From: Moorena sp. SIO3I8
Lineage (GTDB): Bacteria; Cyanobacteriota; Cyanobacteriia; Cyanobacteriales; Coleofasciculaceae
NCBI RefSeq assembly: GCF_010692325.1
Contig: NZ_JAAHHW010000028.1
Span: forward strand, 1-64,000
DNA length: 64,000 nt
Direction of reading: 5' to 3'
The translations under genes were made by a program, and so were the position numbers. The notes below the pieces were generated by a model. It had not been told where the DNA came from. It saw nothing but the letters and a program-made list of their open reading frames with translations, and made no database searches. The stretch's first letter is position 1, and the number at the start of each line of letters is the position of its first letter. Shown here piece after piece: positions 16,566 through 25,729 of the stretch.

Positions 16566-17687
16566 ATGCAGAATTATGTATTAGTTATTGACACAGACAA
16601 ACAACCATTAAACCCCATATCCCCCAAGAAAGCGCGTCGATTGTTAGATAAAGGAAAAGCTGCGGTTTTTAGGATGTATCCATTCACGATTATCCTCAAG
16701 GCTGCAATCGCCAATCCGACTATCTCCCCTTGTCAAATCAAAATAGATCCAGGCAGTAAGGTGACTGGGTTTGCTCTAGTCCAGGACGACCAAGTTATTT
16801 GGGGAATGGAGCTAGAACACAGAGGAGGATTGATAAAGAAAAAACTAGAATCTAGAAGTGGCGTTAGGGGTGGGAGGCGTAATCGCAATACCCGTTACAG
16901 GAAGCCAAGATTTCTTAATCGTAAGCGTCCAGAGGGTTGGATTCCTCCCAGTCTAGAACACAGGGTTTTGACTATTGAAACCTGGGTAAGACGACTAACT
17001 AAGTTTTGTCCAGTCAATGAGATTTGGATTGAAATAGTCAAGTTTGACACTCAAAAAATGCAGGATCCTGAAATCAATGGGGTGGAATACCAACAAGGTG
17101 AACTAGCCGGGTATGAGGTGAGGGAATATTTACTTGAGAAGTGGGGGAGGGAGTGCGCCTATTGTGGCAAGCAAAATATTCCCCTACAGATTGAGCACAT
17201 TCACCCAAAATCCAAAGGAGGCAGTGATTCGGCAAAGCCGACGCTACGCGAACGGGTCAGCAATCTTTGTCTAGCTTGTGAAAAATGTAATCAACGAAAA
17301 GGCAATAGACCTATTGAAGAATTCCTAAAAAAGAAACCAGGCTTGCTACAAAAAATCAAAAACAAGGCGCTTTCGCCATTGAGAGATGCAGCAGCGGTCA
17401 ATACAACTCGGAACAAAGTAGTAAAGGTACTCAACGAAATAAAACCTGTGGTTACTGGCACGGGTGCTCAGACCAAATACAACCGGACTAAGTTGGGACT
17501 ACCCAAGCAGCATTGGATTGATGCAGCTTGTGTTGGAGACGTTGAAGCTTTGGTGTTGAGAACCTATCAACCGCTAGTAGTTACCTGCAAAGGACAGGGA
17601 GGCAGGCAAAAAGCTGCGCTCAATAAATATGGCTACCCCATTAGACATAACCCATTGAAACCCATCAAAGGTTGGAAAGCGTGGTGA
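16566..17687 (+). CDS. iscB: IscB RNA-guided nuclease (RuvC with inserted HNH)
   Basis: IscB is the transposon-encoded ancestor of Cas9. Domains in order: PLMP-type N-terminus (QPLNP, 13-17), RuvC-I KIDPGSKVTG with Asp61, an arginine-rich bridge helix (about 99-120), RuvC-II IWIEIVKFD with Glu156, HNH with zinc Cys197/Cys200 and Cys238/Cys241 and catalytic HxH at 211-213, and RuvC-III HWIDAACVG with Asp319. All catalytic residues are present and the frame is open over 373 codons. Residues 222-229 (SAKPTLRE) are an insertion in the HNH domain coded by a GC-rich palindromic repeat at 17229-17252. No TnpA transposase is nearby, so any movement would need one in trans. Confidence 0.93.
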   Translation: MQNYVLVIDTDKQPLNPISPKKARRLLDKGKAAVFRMYPFTIILKAAIANPTISPCQIKIDPGSKVTGFALVQDDQVIWGMELEHRGGLIKKKLESRSGVRGGRRNRNTRYRKPRFLNRKRPEGWIPPSLEHRVLTIETWVRRLTKFCPVNEIWIEIVKFDTQKMQDPEINGVEYQQGELAGYEVREYLLEKWGRECAYCGKQNIPLQIEHIHPKSKGGSDSAKPTLRERVSNLCLACEKCNQRKGNRPIEEFLKKKPGLLQKIKNKALSPLRDAAAVNTTRNKVVKVLNEIKPVVTGTGAQTKYNRTKLGLPKQHWIDAACVGDVEALVLRTYQPLVVTCKGQGGRQKAALNKYGYPIRHNPLKPIKGWKAW

Positions 17688-17824
17688 TATAGCTAAAAAC
17701 CTTTTGACGGGGGAGTTTGGGAGGGTTAATCCCAGAAGCAAAAGCAACTCCTTTAATTACACGGTTCCCGGAAAAAAGGCGATAAGCTTGCACGTCAAGA
17801 ATTTACTCAGAGTTCACAGAAAGG

Positions 17825-17938
17825 ATGGTTATACTTATGGGTTTTGCCGATAAATACCAAGAATTATCTGGAAATAGTCCTCCTATTACATACAGACAGT
17901 ATAAGGCGAACAACCAAATCACCTTCAACCCAAGATGA
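17825..17938 (+). CDS. Possible 37-residue leader peptide overlapping gatD
   Basis: A short frame (ATG 17825 or 17837) ends in a TGA that overlaps the ATG of the next gene as ATGA, the pattern of translational coupling. The product is polar (GFADKYQELSGNSPPITYRQ) and resembles nothing I know. It may be a real small protein, a remnant of a gene displaced by the IscB element, or chance. Confidence 0.25.
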   Translation: MVILMGFADKYQELSGNSPPITYRQYKANNQITFNPR

Positions 17939-18735
17939 ATTCCGAACAACTAGAATTAACTATAGGCTGGCTTTACCCTACCCTAATGAGTACCTACGGC
18001 GATCGCGGTAATGTGATCTGCTTACAACAACGAACCCAGTGGCGAGGCATTAGAGTCAATCTAATCCCCCTGGATCAGCAAACCCCTGCTGAGCAATTCT
18101 ATCAAGTGGATATCTTCATGGGTGGTGGTGCTCAAGATAGACAGCAAGAAATTGTTATGCGAGACTTACAAGGTAGCAAAGCCAATGCCCTACAAGAAAA
18201 AATTGAAGGAGGTACACCGGGGGTATTTACCTGTGGCTCACCTCAATTGCTAGGTCACTACTATGAACCTGCTCTAGGTAAGCGGATTCAGGGATTAGGG
18301 TTGCTGGATTTGGTCAGCAAGCATCCTGGCGTAGATGCTCGCCGTTGCATTGGTAATGTGGTATTTGAGATTACTGCATCACCCCTAGCCCAAGACTTAA
18401 AGGCTATGCTCGGGAAAACTCCAGTAGTGATTGGTTTTGAAAATCACGGTGGTCGTACCTATTTAGGTAATGTCGAACCCCTAGCTCAAGTGGTAAAAGG
18501 ATATGGTAACAATGGGGAAGATGGCACAGAAGGGGCATTTTATCGAAATGCGATCGCAACCTACTCCCACGGTCCGCTGTTACCGAAAAACCCCTTTATT
18601 GCTGATTGGCTGATCCAAACTGCCCTCAAGCAAAAGTATCATATACCAGTGTCATTAGAACCACTGGATGATACCTTAGCAACCAAGGCACGGATAGCGA
18701 TGTTTAAACGTCTTGCTCTGACTAACCTGAGTTAA
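17935..18735 (+). CDS. gatD: GatD-like glutamine amidotransferase (lipid II amidation)
   Basis: The 266-residue protein is a CobB/CobQ-type class I amidotransferase domain without the synthetase part. It has LMSTYGDRGNV at the N-terminus, the nucleophile region VFTCGSPQLLGHYY (Cys at about 100) and the catalytic His in IATYSHGPLLPKNP. GatD pairs with the Mur-ligase-like MurT to amidate the glutamate of lipid II; genes for the pair are usually adjacent. No murT is seen in the window. The gene starts a few bases after a possible small ORF and 247 bases after iscB, so the IscB element may separate it from its original upstream partner; that is inference. Confidence 0.85.
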   Translation: MNSEQLELTIGWLYPTLMSTYGDRGNVICLQQRTQWRGIRVNLIPLDQQTPAEQFYQVDIFMGGGAQDRQQEIVMRDLQGSKANALQEKIEGGTPGVFTCGSPQLLGHYYEPALGKRIQGLGLLDLVSKHPGVDARRCIGNVVFEITASPLAQDLKAMLGKTPVVIGFENHGGRTYLGNVEPLAQVVKGYGNNGEDGTEGAFYRNAIATYSHGPLLPKNPFIADWLIQTALKQKYHIPVSLEPLDDTLATKARIAMFKRLALTNLS

Positions 18736-18989
18736 CTAAGACTACTAGCAAGAAGCCGTGACTATTACGGGTAATGGGTAATCGGGATTGGTAGAAATGT
18801 CCACTAATTACTAATAATCCACAGTCCCGACTTTAGTGGATAGCCCCTTAATGGCTCGTAAACGAATAAACTACTAAGTATACCCCCTCCCAAGCAGTTG
18901 AGCGAGGGATAAGGTGCGGTTAAAACCGCGCTTTGTCGTAGTTCCTCCGCGCTTTAAAAAGACGCGGTTTCCCTACCCCGTGAAGTCAG

Positions 18990-19799
18990 ATGACTGGAAA
19001 AGTAATCGATAGCAGTGCCACTGGAATTCTCATTCTGATCATCCCCTTCGCATTGGTGATGGTTCTGTTGCTAAAGGCATGGCCGATCGTACTGGCAATG
19101 CTAATCTTGATTATCATCATCAGGCTTTGGCAGCAATATCAATGGCAGAAGTGGACTCGGAAAGTTAATCCCTTCTTCAATCAACTGATTAAAGATAACC
19201 AAGGTTGTCTGACACCCATTGACTTGTCGATCAAGGCAGATATTTCTGGAACTGCAGCGAAACAGTATTTAGAGAAAAAGGCACAGGAGTTTGGAGCTCA
19301 GAGTCGAACCTATGATGACATTGGCACTGTTTATTACTTTCTGACTGCTAGCGCTCTCGGTAGTATCTTTGATGAGAGTGAACCATCCTTCGAGCCTGAA
19401 AGTGAATCCTCCTTCGAGCCTGAGAGTGAATCCAACACCAGTCAACCAACCCCGTCTTTAGAACTACAGGTCCAAAAAGATGAGTTCTCTACCAGTGAAA
19501 TCCCAAAATTGGTAGAAACTCCACGATCACAAGAATCTGTTGCCTCAAAACTAGCTGCCTTTACTGCTGATGCTTCAGGTGATCAAAAAAACTCGGTCAA
19601 AAAGAAGCAGGATAAGAAAGTTTATCAACCTCTGATCCAAGCCGAATTAGCGAAGCGACTGAATGTTCATTCCAGCACAGTTGGTAAACGTAAATCTGAT
19701 GCCGACTTTTCACAATGGAGTCAAAGTAAAGATCCAGACGGAATTGCCTGGGAATATTCATCACAGAGAAAGGAGTTCTTGCCAATTGTGAACAATTAG
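18990..19799 (+). CDS. Membrane protein with two TM segments and a C-terminal HTH-like region
   Basis: Residues 10-46 form two closely spaced hydrophobic segments. A cytosolic part follows with GCLTPIDLSIKADISGTAAKQYLEKKAQEFGA, which looks like a winged-helix unit. A low-complexity acidic repeat (SFEPESES twice) comes next. The C-terminal segment VYQPLIQAELAKRLNVHSSTVGKRKSDADFSQWSQSKDPDGIAWEY has the pattern of an HTH motif. I do not know a named family; similar proteins occur in cyanobacteria as conserved hypotheticals. The membrane anchor with DNA-binding-like domains suggests a membrane-bound regulator or a structural protein, without proof. Confidence 0.6.
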   Translation: MTGKVIDSSATGILILIIPFALVMVLLLKAWPIVLAMLILIIIIRLWQQYQWQKWTRKVNPFFNQLIKDNQGCLTPIDLSIKADISGTAAKQYLEKKAQEFGAQSRTYDDIGTVYYFLTASALGSIFDESEPSFEPESESSFEPESESNTSQPTPSLELQVQKDEFSTSEIPKLVETPRSQESVASKLAAFTADASGDQKNSVKKKQDKKVYQPLIQAELAKRLNVHSSTVGKRKSDADFSQWSQSKDPDGIAWEYSSQRKEFLPIVNN

Positions 19800-19983
19800 G
19801 AAAATCTCGATCGTGAATAAATTTTAATTAGTCATTATTAATAATTAGCAATTTGTTCTTTGTCATATCTACCCAATCACCAATGACTAATCAGCCAGCT
19901 TCCCAGAATGATAAGTATTCAAAGGTGAATTATATCATACTAGCAATGATATGATAATACCTAAGGTTAGAAGAAGCTGGAAA

Positions 19984-20562
19984 CTAGGAAATGGAATGAG
20001 CAAGTTCTGCCTGGGTTGGGGAATTAAACCTGTCCAGAGCATCCCATTTATTCAACACTTGGGATTTGAGTTGTTCAAATTTTATCTTTAGTATGCGTCT
20101 GCTGACTATGGGTTGAGCTATAGGTTGTGAGGTTTGACCAGTATTAGCCGACTCTTGTAACATGTGGCATTGTTGGGGTGTAAGCGTTACGGTCATTACC
20201 TGGTTACAGCGTTGTGGTTCTTCAGTGGAAAACAACAGTAGTCGATAGAAGCCTTTATCTGCTAAGCAACGAGTAATGGTCTGAACTTTCGAGGTTTTCA
20301 AGTCTAGATAGCAAGGGAGTAACCGAGAGTCCTGTGCTGTAGACTCAAGCACAGTAACCCATAGTAGCATAGGATGAGGCGAATTGATGAAGACAAATTG
20401 ACTGTGGGGCTTGCTGAATAGATAATACTGAATTTCCTGTGGGGATAACATCAAGCATAATGTGGCAAAATTTCCCAAGCTGCTTGGTAAAATTGCTGGA
20501 AATACAATTTTGCTAATTGGTTTATCCAGGGGCCAGGGTTGCTGTAGACACACTTGTAACAT
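19984..20562 (-). CDS. Conserved hypothetical protein
   Basis: The 192-residue product has no signal peptide or membrane span. It contains a segment (about 45-115) with SPQEIQYYLFSKPHSQFVFINS, YLDLKTSKVQTITRCLADKGFYRLLLFS and a basic C-terminal part. The composition is that of a normal soluble protein and the frame has a credible start. I do not recognise it and its neighbours give no functional clue. The small gene at 20614-20940 lies just upstream on the same strand and may be co-transcribed. Confidence 0.5.
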   Translation of the reverse strand: MLQVCLQQPWPLDKPISKIVFPAILPSSLGNFATLCLMLSPQEIQYYLFSKPHSQFVFINSPHPMLLWVTVLESTAQDSRLLPCYLDLKTSKVQTITRCLADKGFYRLLLFSTEEPQRCNQVMTVTLTPQQCHMLQESANTGQTSQPIAQPIVSRRILKIKFEQLKSQVLNKWDALDRFNSPTQAELAHSIS

Positions 20563-20613
20563 TTTAACTCCTGATTATCTATTTATAGTGTAATAAACCT
20601 ATGAATAGCATCA

Positions 20614-20940
20614 TTAAAAACTCCCTAAGCTAAAAGCAGAATCAATGAAATATTTCTGGCTAACCGTTGATGCTGTTAATTGGTTAAACTTGACATTCCA
20701 TAATTTTTCAGGTAAACTTTCCACACTCCCTAAGGATGATAGTGATAAACTATTCAAGGGGTAAGTAGATTCTTGAGCGACTACTTCCTTAACGCCATCC
20801 TTATAATTCTGGAAAAACTTATTATTCATAAGGGTTGCAGAGATAAAATTTTCAGTCATTGGGGGAATCCCATTGACAAACATCAGGCAGGTAGTGACAG
20901 CAGCTGCTTCGATAAAGGTTCTCCAATAACGATGGTTCAT
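20614..20940 (-). CDS. Small hypothetical protein, possibly exported
   Basis: The 108-residue product begins MNHRYWRTFIEAAAVTTCLMFVNGIPP, which could be a weak signal peptide or membrane anchor. The remainder is polar and serine-rich with no known motif. It lies 51 bases upstream of the gene at 19984-20562 in the same direction, so the two may be one transcript. It could be a spurious frame; the evidence is length and position only. Confidence 0.35.
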   Translation of the reverse strand: MNHRYWRTFIEAAAVTTCLMFVNGIPPMTENFISATLMNNKFFQNYKDGVKEVVAQESTYPLNSLSLSSLGSVESLPEKLWNVKFNQLTASTVSQKYFIDSAFSLGSF

Positions 20941-21600
20941 AAGTAGAGTTAAGTTGATTGAGATATAGAAATAAGCCTTAGTATGACACCAAGTCAGTAA
21001 TCAATGAAGGTCGTTATCATACCGTTAGTCATGGTTCACAGTCCTCTTCACCGAACGCCTAAAGTGTACGAAAAATTACTGAACTGAATTGATGCTATAG
21101 TTTCAGGATGAAGTTTGGATGTTTGCGATTGCGTTTTTGTTGTGTTTGAGTTGATGTATACCAATGACTCACCAGAAATGGGAGAGGGTGAAAAGGAAAA
21201 AGGCTTGCAGGCAACATGGATATCCTCTTGCCTCACGTTTAACGTCATCTTTTGTCCGAGAACAATCAACGGTCGGACCCTTGAGAGTGGGATAGAAGAA
21301 AATATAGCAATCCGATTTGAGTTGTCAAACACCAGAAAAGGGGCAGAGGAACCTCAGACCGGAAGTGGAGGAACAGAAGTAAGAATCTCACCATAGGTTC
21401 TTTTTCACAAATGATTGAGGATTTCTATATACTTCTCACCCCATCACCCCATCACCCCATCACCCCATCACCCCATCACCCCATCACCCCCTCTGATCAA
21501 AAATTTCCCATTGTGATCCGTTCCTTGTGGCTCTTGACCTATTTTTCGGGAAATCTATAGATGAGTGTCGAAAGATTTTTCAGTAAATTAAGCTTGAGCT
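20941..21600. other. Intergenic region, no convincing gene
   Basis: Overlapping frames exist on both strands around 21048-21396, but neither has a recognisable product. A tandem repeat of CACCCCAT (about 21436-21491) precedes the NACHT gene. Confidence 0.4.
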
Positions 21601-23958
21601 ATGGCAAAGCGATCTCTCCAGGCATCTCCAGACGGCATCAAAAAAGCCAAACAGGCTTTTGAACGCAAGGGATGGACACAAGAATATTTTGCGGGTGAAA
21701 TCGGCATAGAAACTCGCCAACCGATTTGGAAGTTTTTTGCCGGTAAACCCGTTGACCGCCGCGTTTTTAGCGAAATCTGCTTTCATCTGGATTTGGAGAT
21801 GGAAGACATTGTCGCTATACCAGAAGATGCTCAGATAGATGCAGAAAAGAAAGCAGCTGAGGACAAAAGTAGAGTTGATGCCATCGTCACCAAAGTGCGA
21901 TCGCACTACCATGACAAAATTCAAAATCAGTGTGGCACTCTACGCCTATTAGATATTGCTCGACCGGTTAGTTTAGATCACATCTACGTGGATGTGAATA
22001 TTCTCGAAGAAATCACTAGTCAACGATGGTTGGAAATTGACGATTTGCAAGGCTTCCCAGCGGAGGAATTTGACCGCTTGGGTATAGGCAAAGTGCGCCG
22101 GGAAAGCATACCAGGACTGCAAGCGGTAGAACGCTATCCTAAAATGATGGTGCTAGGTAAACCTGGCTCTGGGAAAACCACCTTTTTGCAATATCTGGCT
22201 ATTCAGTGCAATCAAGGAAATTTTCAATCGGATCGGGTTCCGATGTTGATTCGATTGAAAAACTTTGCCGAGGATGCTATGATCGAATGTAGTTTCAGCC
22301 TATTTAACTACATTAATCAAGAGCTTCAAAGTTGTGGTATTTCAGAACAAGATATTGAAACTATCCTCAGCTATGGCAGAGCCTTGATCTTAATGGATGG
22401 CTTGGATGAAGTCCCGGAAAGTGCCAGTAATCAAGTTATTCAACAAATTCGTAAGATTTCAGAAAAGTATTACAAAAATCAGCTGATTATCACATGTCGC
22501 ATTGCAGCTCAACAGTATCGATTTCAGGGATTTACTGAGGTTGAGATTGCTGACTTCAAACCAGCACAAATTCAACACTTTGCTAAAAAGTGGTTTGTGG
22601 CGGTAGCAAGGAATGACCCAGAATCAGGTTTGGAGAAAGCATCTCTGTTTATCGAGCAGATGAAGCTGCCAGAAAATCAGCAAATTAGAGAACTAGCAAC
22701 AACACCAGTCTTGCTGAATCTAGCCTGTCTGGTTTTTCAAACCAAAGCTGACTTTCCTGTAAAACGCTCTGATCTTTACCAGCAAGGACTAGACTTACTA
22801 CTGATTCGCTGGGATGAAGCCCGGGGTGTTAAGCGAGATGATATTTATCGTAATTTATCCTTGCCCCACAAGCTAGAATTACTTTCTCAATTAGCAGTTA
22901 TCACCTTTGAGCAAGGGGAGTATTTCTTTGAAGAAATTCGGCTGCAACAATTAATTGCTGATTATTTACGGAAATTACCAGCAACTCAAAGCAACCAGGC
23001 AGCTCTAGAATTAGATAGCTTAGCAGTACTCAAATCTATTGAGGTGCAGCATGGACTATTGGTAGAGCGGGCAAGACGAATCTACTCATTCTCGCATCTG
23101 ACATTTCAAGAGTATTTTACCGCCAGAGCGATTGTGATCGGCACTGGGATGTCTTTGTCACAGCTAGTCGAACACCTACAGGAGAAACGTTGGCGGGAAG
23201 TATTTTTACTCACAGCACAAATGTTGCCAGATGCTGATCAGCTATTGTTGCTGATCAAGCAACAGATTAATCGGTTAGTCTGTTCAGAAATGGTGCTTGA
23301 CTCAGTCAAACTGACACCAAGCGCTATGGCTTTAGATGATAACTTGACAAAGTTCTTGAACTGGATCGAGATCAAATCCCTCGAGATCTATACTCCCTAC
23401 AAGCCAGCAGCAGTCCGTGCTTTTTACATGACCCTTGCCCTTCCTCCTAGCCATCCTCTTTCCCGGAATCAAGCCTTAGCTTTGGCTATTGATCACAGAC
23501 TAGGAGGAGAGTTGGGTAGTGAACTTGCCCTAGATTTAGCTTTAGATCATGCTTTAGCTGTTGCCCAAGCTATGACAGCAGAACTAGTTTACGACCGACT
23601 CAGTGCTCTTTACCTTGCCCTTGATTTGAATCACCTGACTGGGATTGAGTCTATAGGAGACTATCTAGAGAAGCTTAAAAATCAGCTACCTGACCTAGAT
23701 GATGACGACCGAGATAGTATTCAAGAATGGTGGCAAAGTCATGGTGCGGAATGGGTATCACAATTAAGAGCCTTGATGATAGAGCATCGCAATATTGGTC
23801 ACCAATGGCATTTGACCAAGACATCCCAAGATTGGTTAGAGCAGTATAGTCGTGTTAATCACTTGCTAGTAGAGTGCCTCAATAGTAATTGTCAGCTGAG
23901 TCTGACGGTGCGCAAAGAAATAGAAGATACGTTGTTGTTGCCCCTGTGCCACTCGTAA
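21601..23958 (+). CDS. HTH-NACHT NTPase, candidate STAND-type defence protein
   Basis: At 785 residues, the protein opens with an HTH-like domain (about 8-72: AKQAFERKGWTQEYFAGEIG) and a linker helix. The NACHT NTPase follows with Walker A LGKPGSGKTT (about 185-194) and Walker B ALILMDGLDEVPE. The sensor region has LIITCRIAAQQYRFQGFTEVEIADF, and the segment FIEQMKLPENQQIRELATTPVLLNLACLVF leads to a winged helix ending FSHLTFQEYFTAR. The last 250 residues are helical, with an alanine- and leucine-rich part. Bacterial NACHT proteins of this type protect against phages; many cyanobacterial ones are untested. The gene stands alone, flanked by repeats, with a strong hairpin after the stop. Confidence 0.88.
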   Translation: MAKRSLQASPDGIKKAKQAFERKGWTQEYFAGEIGIETRQPIWKFFAGKPVDRRVFSEICFHLDLEMEDIVAIPEDAQIDAEKKAAEDKSRVDAIVTKVRSHYHDKIQNQCGTLRLLDIARPVSLDHIYVDVNILEEITSQRWLEIDDLQGFPAEEFDRLGIGKVRRESIPGLQAVERYPKMMVLGKPGSGKTTFLQYLAIQCNQGNFQSDRVPMLIRLKNFAEDAMIECSFSLFNYINQELQSCGISEQDIETILSYGRALILMDGLDEVPESASNQVIQQIRKISEKYYKNQLIITCRIAAQQYRFQGFTEVEIADFKPAQIQHFAKKWFVAVARNDPESGLEKASLFIEQMKLPENQQIRELATTPVLLNLACLVFQTKADFPVKRSDLYQQGLDLLLIRWDEARGVKRDDIYRNLSLPHKLELLSQLAVITFEQGEYFFEEIRLQQLIADYLRKLPATQSNQAALELDSLAVLKSIEVQHGLLVERARRIYSFSHLTFQEYFTARAIVIGTGMSLSQLVEHLQEKRWREVFLLTAQMLPDADQLLLLIKQQINRLVCSEMVLDSVKLTPSAMALDDNLTKFLNWIEIKSLEIYTPYKPAAVRAFYMTLALPPSHPLSRNQALALAIDHRLGGELGSELALDLALDHALAVAQAMTAELVYDRLSALYLALDLNHLTGIESIGDYLEKLKNQLPDLDDDDRDSIQEWWQSHGAEWVSQLRALMIEHRNIGHQWHLTKTSQDWLEQYSRVNHLLVECLNSNCQLSLTVRKEIEDTLLLPLCHS

Positions 23959-23984
23959 TTGATCCCTCACGGTCGATGTTGACC

Positions 23985-24017
23985 TGAAGGGGTGACAAGT
24001 AGGTTGTCACCCCTTCA
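23985..24017. terminator. Strong hairpin after the NACHT gene
   Basis: TGAAGGGGTGACAA (23985-23998) and TTGTCACCCCTTCA (24004-24017) form a perfect 14-bp stem with a 5-nt loop. No T run follows, so it may be a processing or stabilising hairpin instead of a classical terminator. Confidence 0.6.
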
Positions 24018-24039
24018 AGCTTTAACCTACCCTAAACCG

Positions 24040-24135
24040 AATACGGGGCGAACAACCTTGGCCTTGGCCTTGGCCAAAAGGCCACGCTACGCGAATGGGC
24101 CACGCTACGCGAATGGCCACGCGTGCGCGTTCAAC
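24040..24135. repeat. TTGGCC and ACGCTACGCGAA repeat cluster
   Basis: The stretch holds three copies of CTTGGC, then two copies of GCCACGCTACGCGAATGG and a related GCGTGCGCGTTC. The ACGCTACGCGAA unit is the same one inserted in iscB (17229-17252) and found near 57645. Confidence 0.75.
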
Positions 24136-24214
24136 CCTTAACCCTTAAGCCTTTTTGACCCGTGCTACGGTGATAATGTCGTCAGGCTTACTTACTATTG
24201 TTGATTGCTTTTTT

Positions 24215-25729
24215 ATGCCTTTTCCGAGATCTAGTGGTCTTTTGCTCCATCCGACATCCCTACCTAGTCCCTTTGGTATTGGTGACTTAGGTTTACAGGC
24301 TTATCAATTCATTGAATTTTTGGCACAAAGCGCCCAGCAATACTGGCAAATATTGCCCCTTGGTCCGATTGGGTATGGTAACTCTCCCTATGACTCTTAC
24401 TCAGCCATGGCAGGCAATCCCCTGCTCATTAGCCCAGAACAATTGCAAAAGCAGGGACGGCTGTTGGATGAAGACTTTGCCAATCTACCAGAGTTTCCCC
24501 TTGACTCAGTGGATTATGATCAGGTAATTCAAACCAAGATGCCCCTGTTTTACAAAGCTTGCGATCGCTTCCGTGCCAACGCCTCACCCCAACAGCACCA
24601 GAAATTTACAGAATTTTGTCAAGCAAAAGCCAGCTGGTTGGAAGACTATGCTTTATTTATGGCTGTTCGTGATGGGTTTGACCAGAGTAGCTGGCATACT
24701 TGGGAACCAGACATTGCTATGGCTCAACCCAAAGCAGTTGAGTATTGGCGGCAGAAATTGCAGGATGAAATTTATTTCTACAAATACCTACAGTTTGAGT
24801 TTTTCTGCCAGTGGTCAGCTCTCAAACAGTACGCCAACCATCACCAGATCCAGATTATTGGTGATATTCCAATTTATGTGGCTCACGATAGTGCTGATGT
24901 CTGGGCTCATCGGGAAATCTTTGCCATTGATCACGAAACTGGCGAACCCACACTCATGGCTGGGGTGCCTCCGGACTATTTCAGTGCCACAGGTCAGTTG
25001 TGGGGTAATCCAGTATACAACTGGAAACAGTTAGAGGCAGATAACTTCCGATGGTGGATACAACGCTTCCAAACCATCTTGGAGTATGTAGACATTGTGC
25101 GGATTGACCATTTCCGGGGATTTGAAGCCTACTGGCAAGTCAAGCAAGGAGAAACAACTGCCATCACTGGAGAATGGGTTAAGGCACCAGGAAAAGAATT
25201 TTTTGAAGTACTCCAAGACAAGTTGGGAAATTTGCCAATTATTGCCGAAGATTTAGGGATCATCACTCCAGAAGTAGAAGCATTACGCTCACGGTTCCAG
25301 TTTCCTGGTATGAAAATTTTACAGTTTGCCTTTAGTGGGGGATCAAGTAACCCTTACTTACCGTTTAACTATGTCCGCAACTGTGTGGTTTACACTGGTA
25401 CCCATGATAATGACACAACAGTAGGTTGGTTTAAAAAACTCTCTGCTGAAGATAAGCAGATTATAATTAATTACTGTGGACCAGTTAGCGAAGAAGGCAT
25501 CCATTGGGATTTAATCCGATTAGCGCTCAGTAGTATTGCCAACCAAGCGATTATTCCTGTGCAAGATATTTTAGGTCTGGACACAGATGCTCGAATGAAT
25601 TTTCCCAGTACCGTGGAAGGTAACTGGCAATGGCGCTATCGACCGAATGCGTTGAGTGAAGAATTGGCTAATCGCCTCAAAATCCTCACTCACACTTACG
25701 GTCGTGCTCCCGTCAGTTCTGACTATTAA
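24215..25729 (+). CDS. malQ: 4-alpha-glucanotransferase
   Basis: MalQ (amylomaltase, disproportionating enzyme) moves glucan chains between maltodextrins during glycogen use. The start is set at ATG 24215 because the conserved N-terminus RSSGLLLHPTSLPSPFGIGDLG follows at once. Catalytic motifs are visible: the nucleophile region VRIDHFRGFEAYW, IIAEDLGIITPEV with the acid/base Glu, and YTGTHDNDTTVGW. At about 504 residues it is the usual length for bacterial GH77. No other glycogen gene is adjacent, so it is probably transcribed alone. Confidence 0.95.
   Translation: MPFPRSSGLLLHPTSLPSPFGIGDLGLQAYQFIEFLAQSAQQYWQILPLGPIGYGNSPYDSYSAMAGNPLLISPEQLQKQGRLLDEDFANLPEFPLDSVDYDQVIQTKMPLFYKACDRFRANASPQQHQKFTEFCQAKASWLEDYALFMAVRDGFDQSSWHTWEPDIAMAQPKAVEYWRQKLQDEIYFYKYLQFEFFCQWSALKQYANHHQIQIIGDIPIYVAHDSADVWAHREIFAIDHETGEPTLMAGVPPDYFSATGQLWGNPVYNWKQLEADNFRWWIQRFQTILEYVDIVRIDHFRGFEAYWQVKQGETTAITGEWVKAPGKEFFEVLQDKLGNLPIIAEDLGIITPEVEALRSRFQFPGMKILQFAFSGGSSNPYLPFNYVRNCVVYTGTHDNDTTVGWFKKLSAEDKQIIINYCGPVSEEGIHWDLIRLALSSIANQAIIPVQDILGLDTDARMNFPSTVEGNWQWRYRPNALSEELANRLKILTHTYGRAPVSSDY

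Noticed and set aside
16162-16591. Short plus-strand frames upstream of iscB
   Set aside because: They overlap the omega RNA region, have no known motif, and the area is better explained as RNA.
21048-21396. Two overlapping frames on opposite strands of about 94 residues
   Set aside because: Neither has a motif, ribosome site or sensible composition, so neither could be supported.
21436-21491. CACCCCAT tract considered as a CRISPR-like array
   Set aside because: There are no spacers; the units are directly adjacent, so it is a simple tandem repeat. No CRISPR array was seen in the window.
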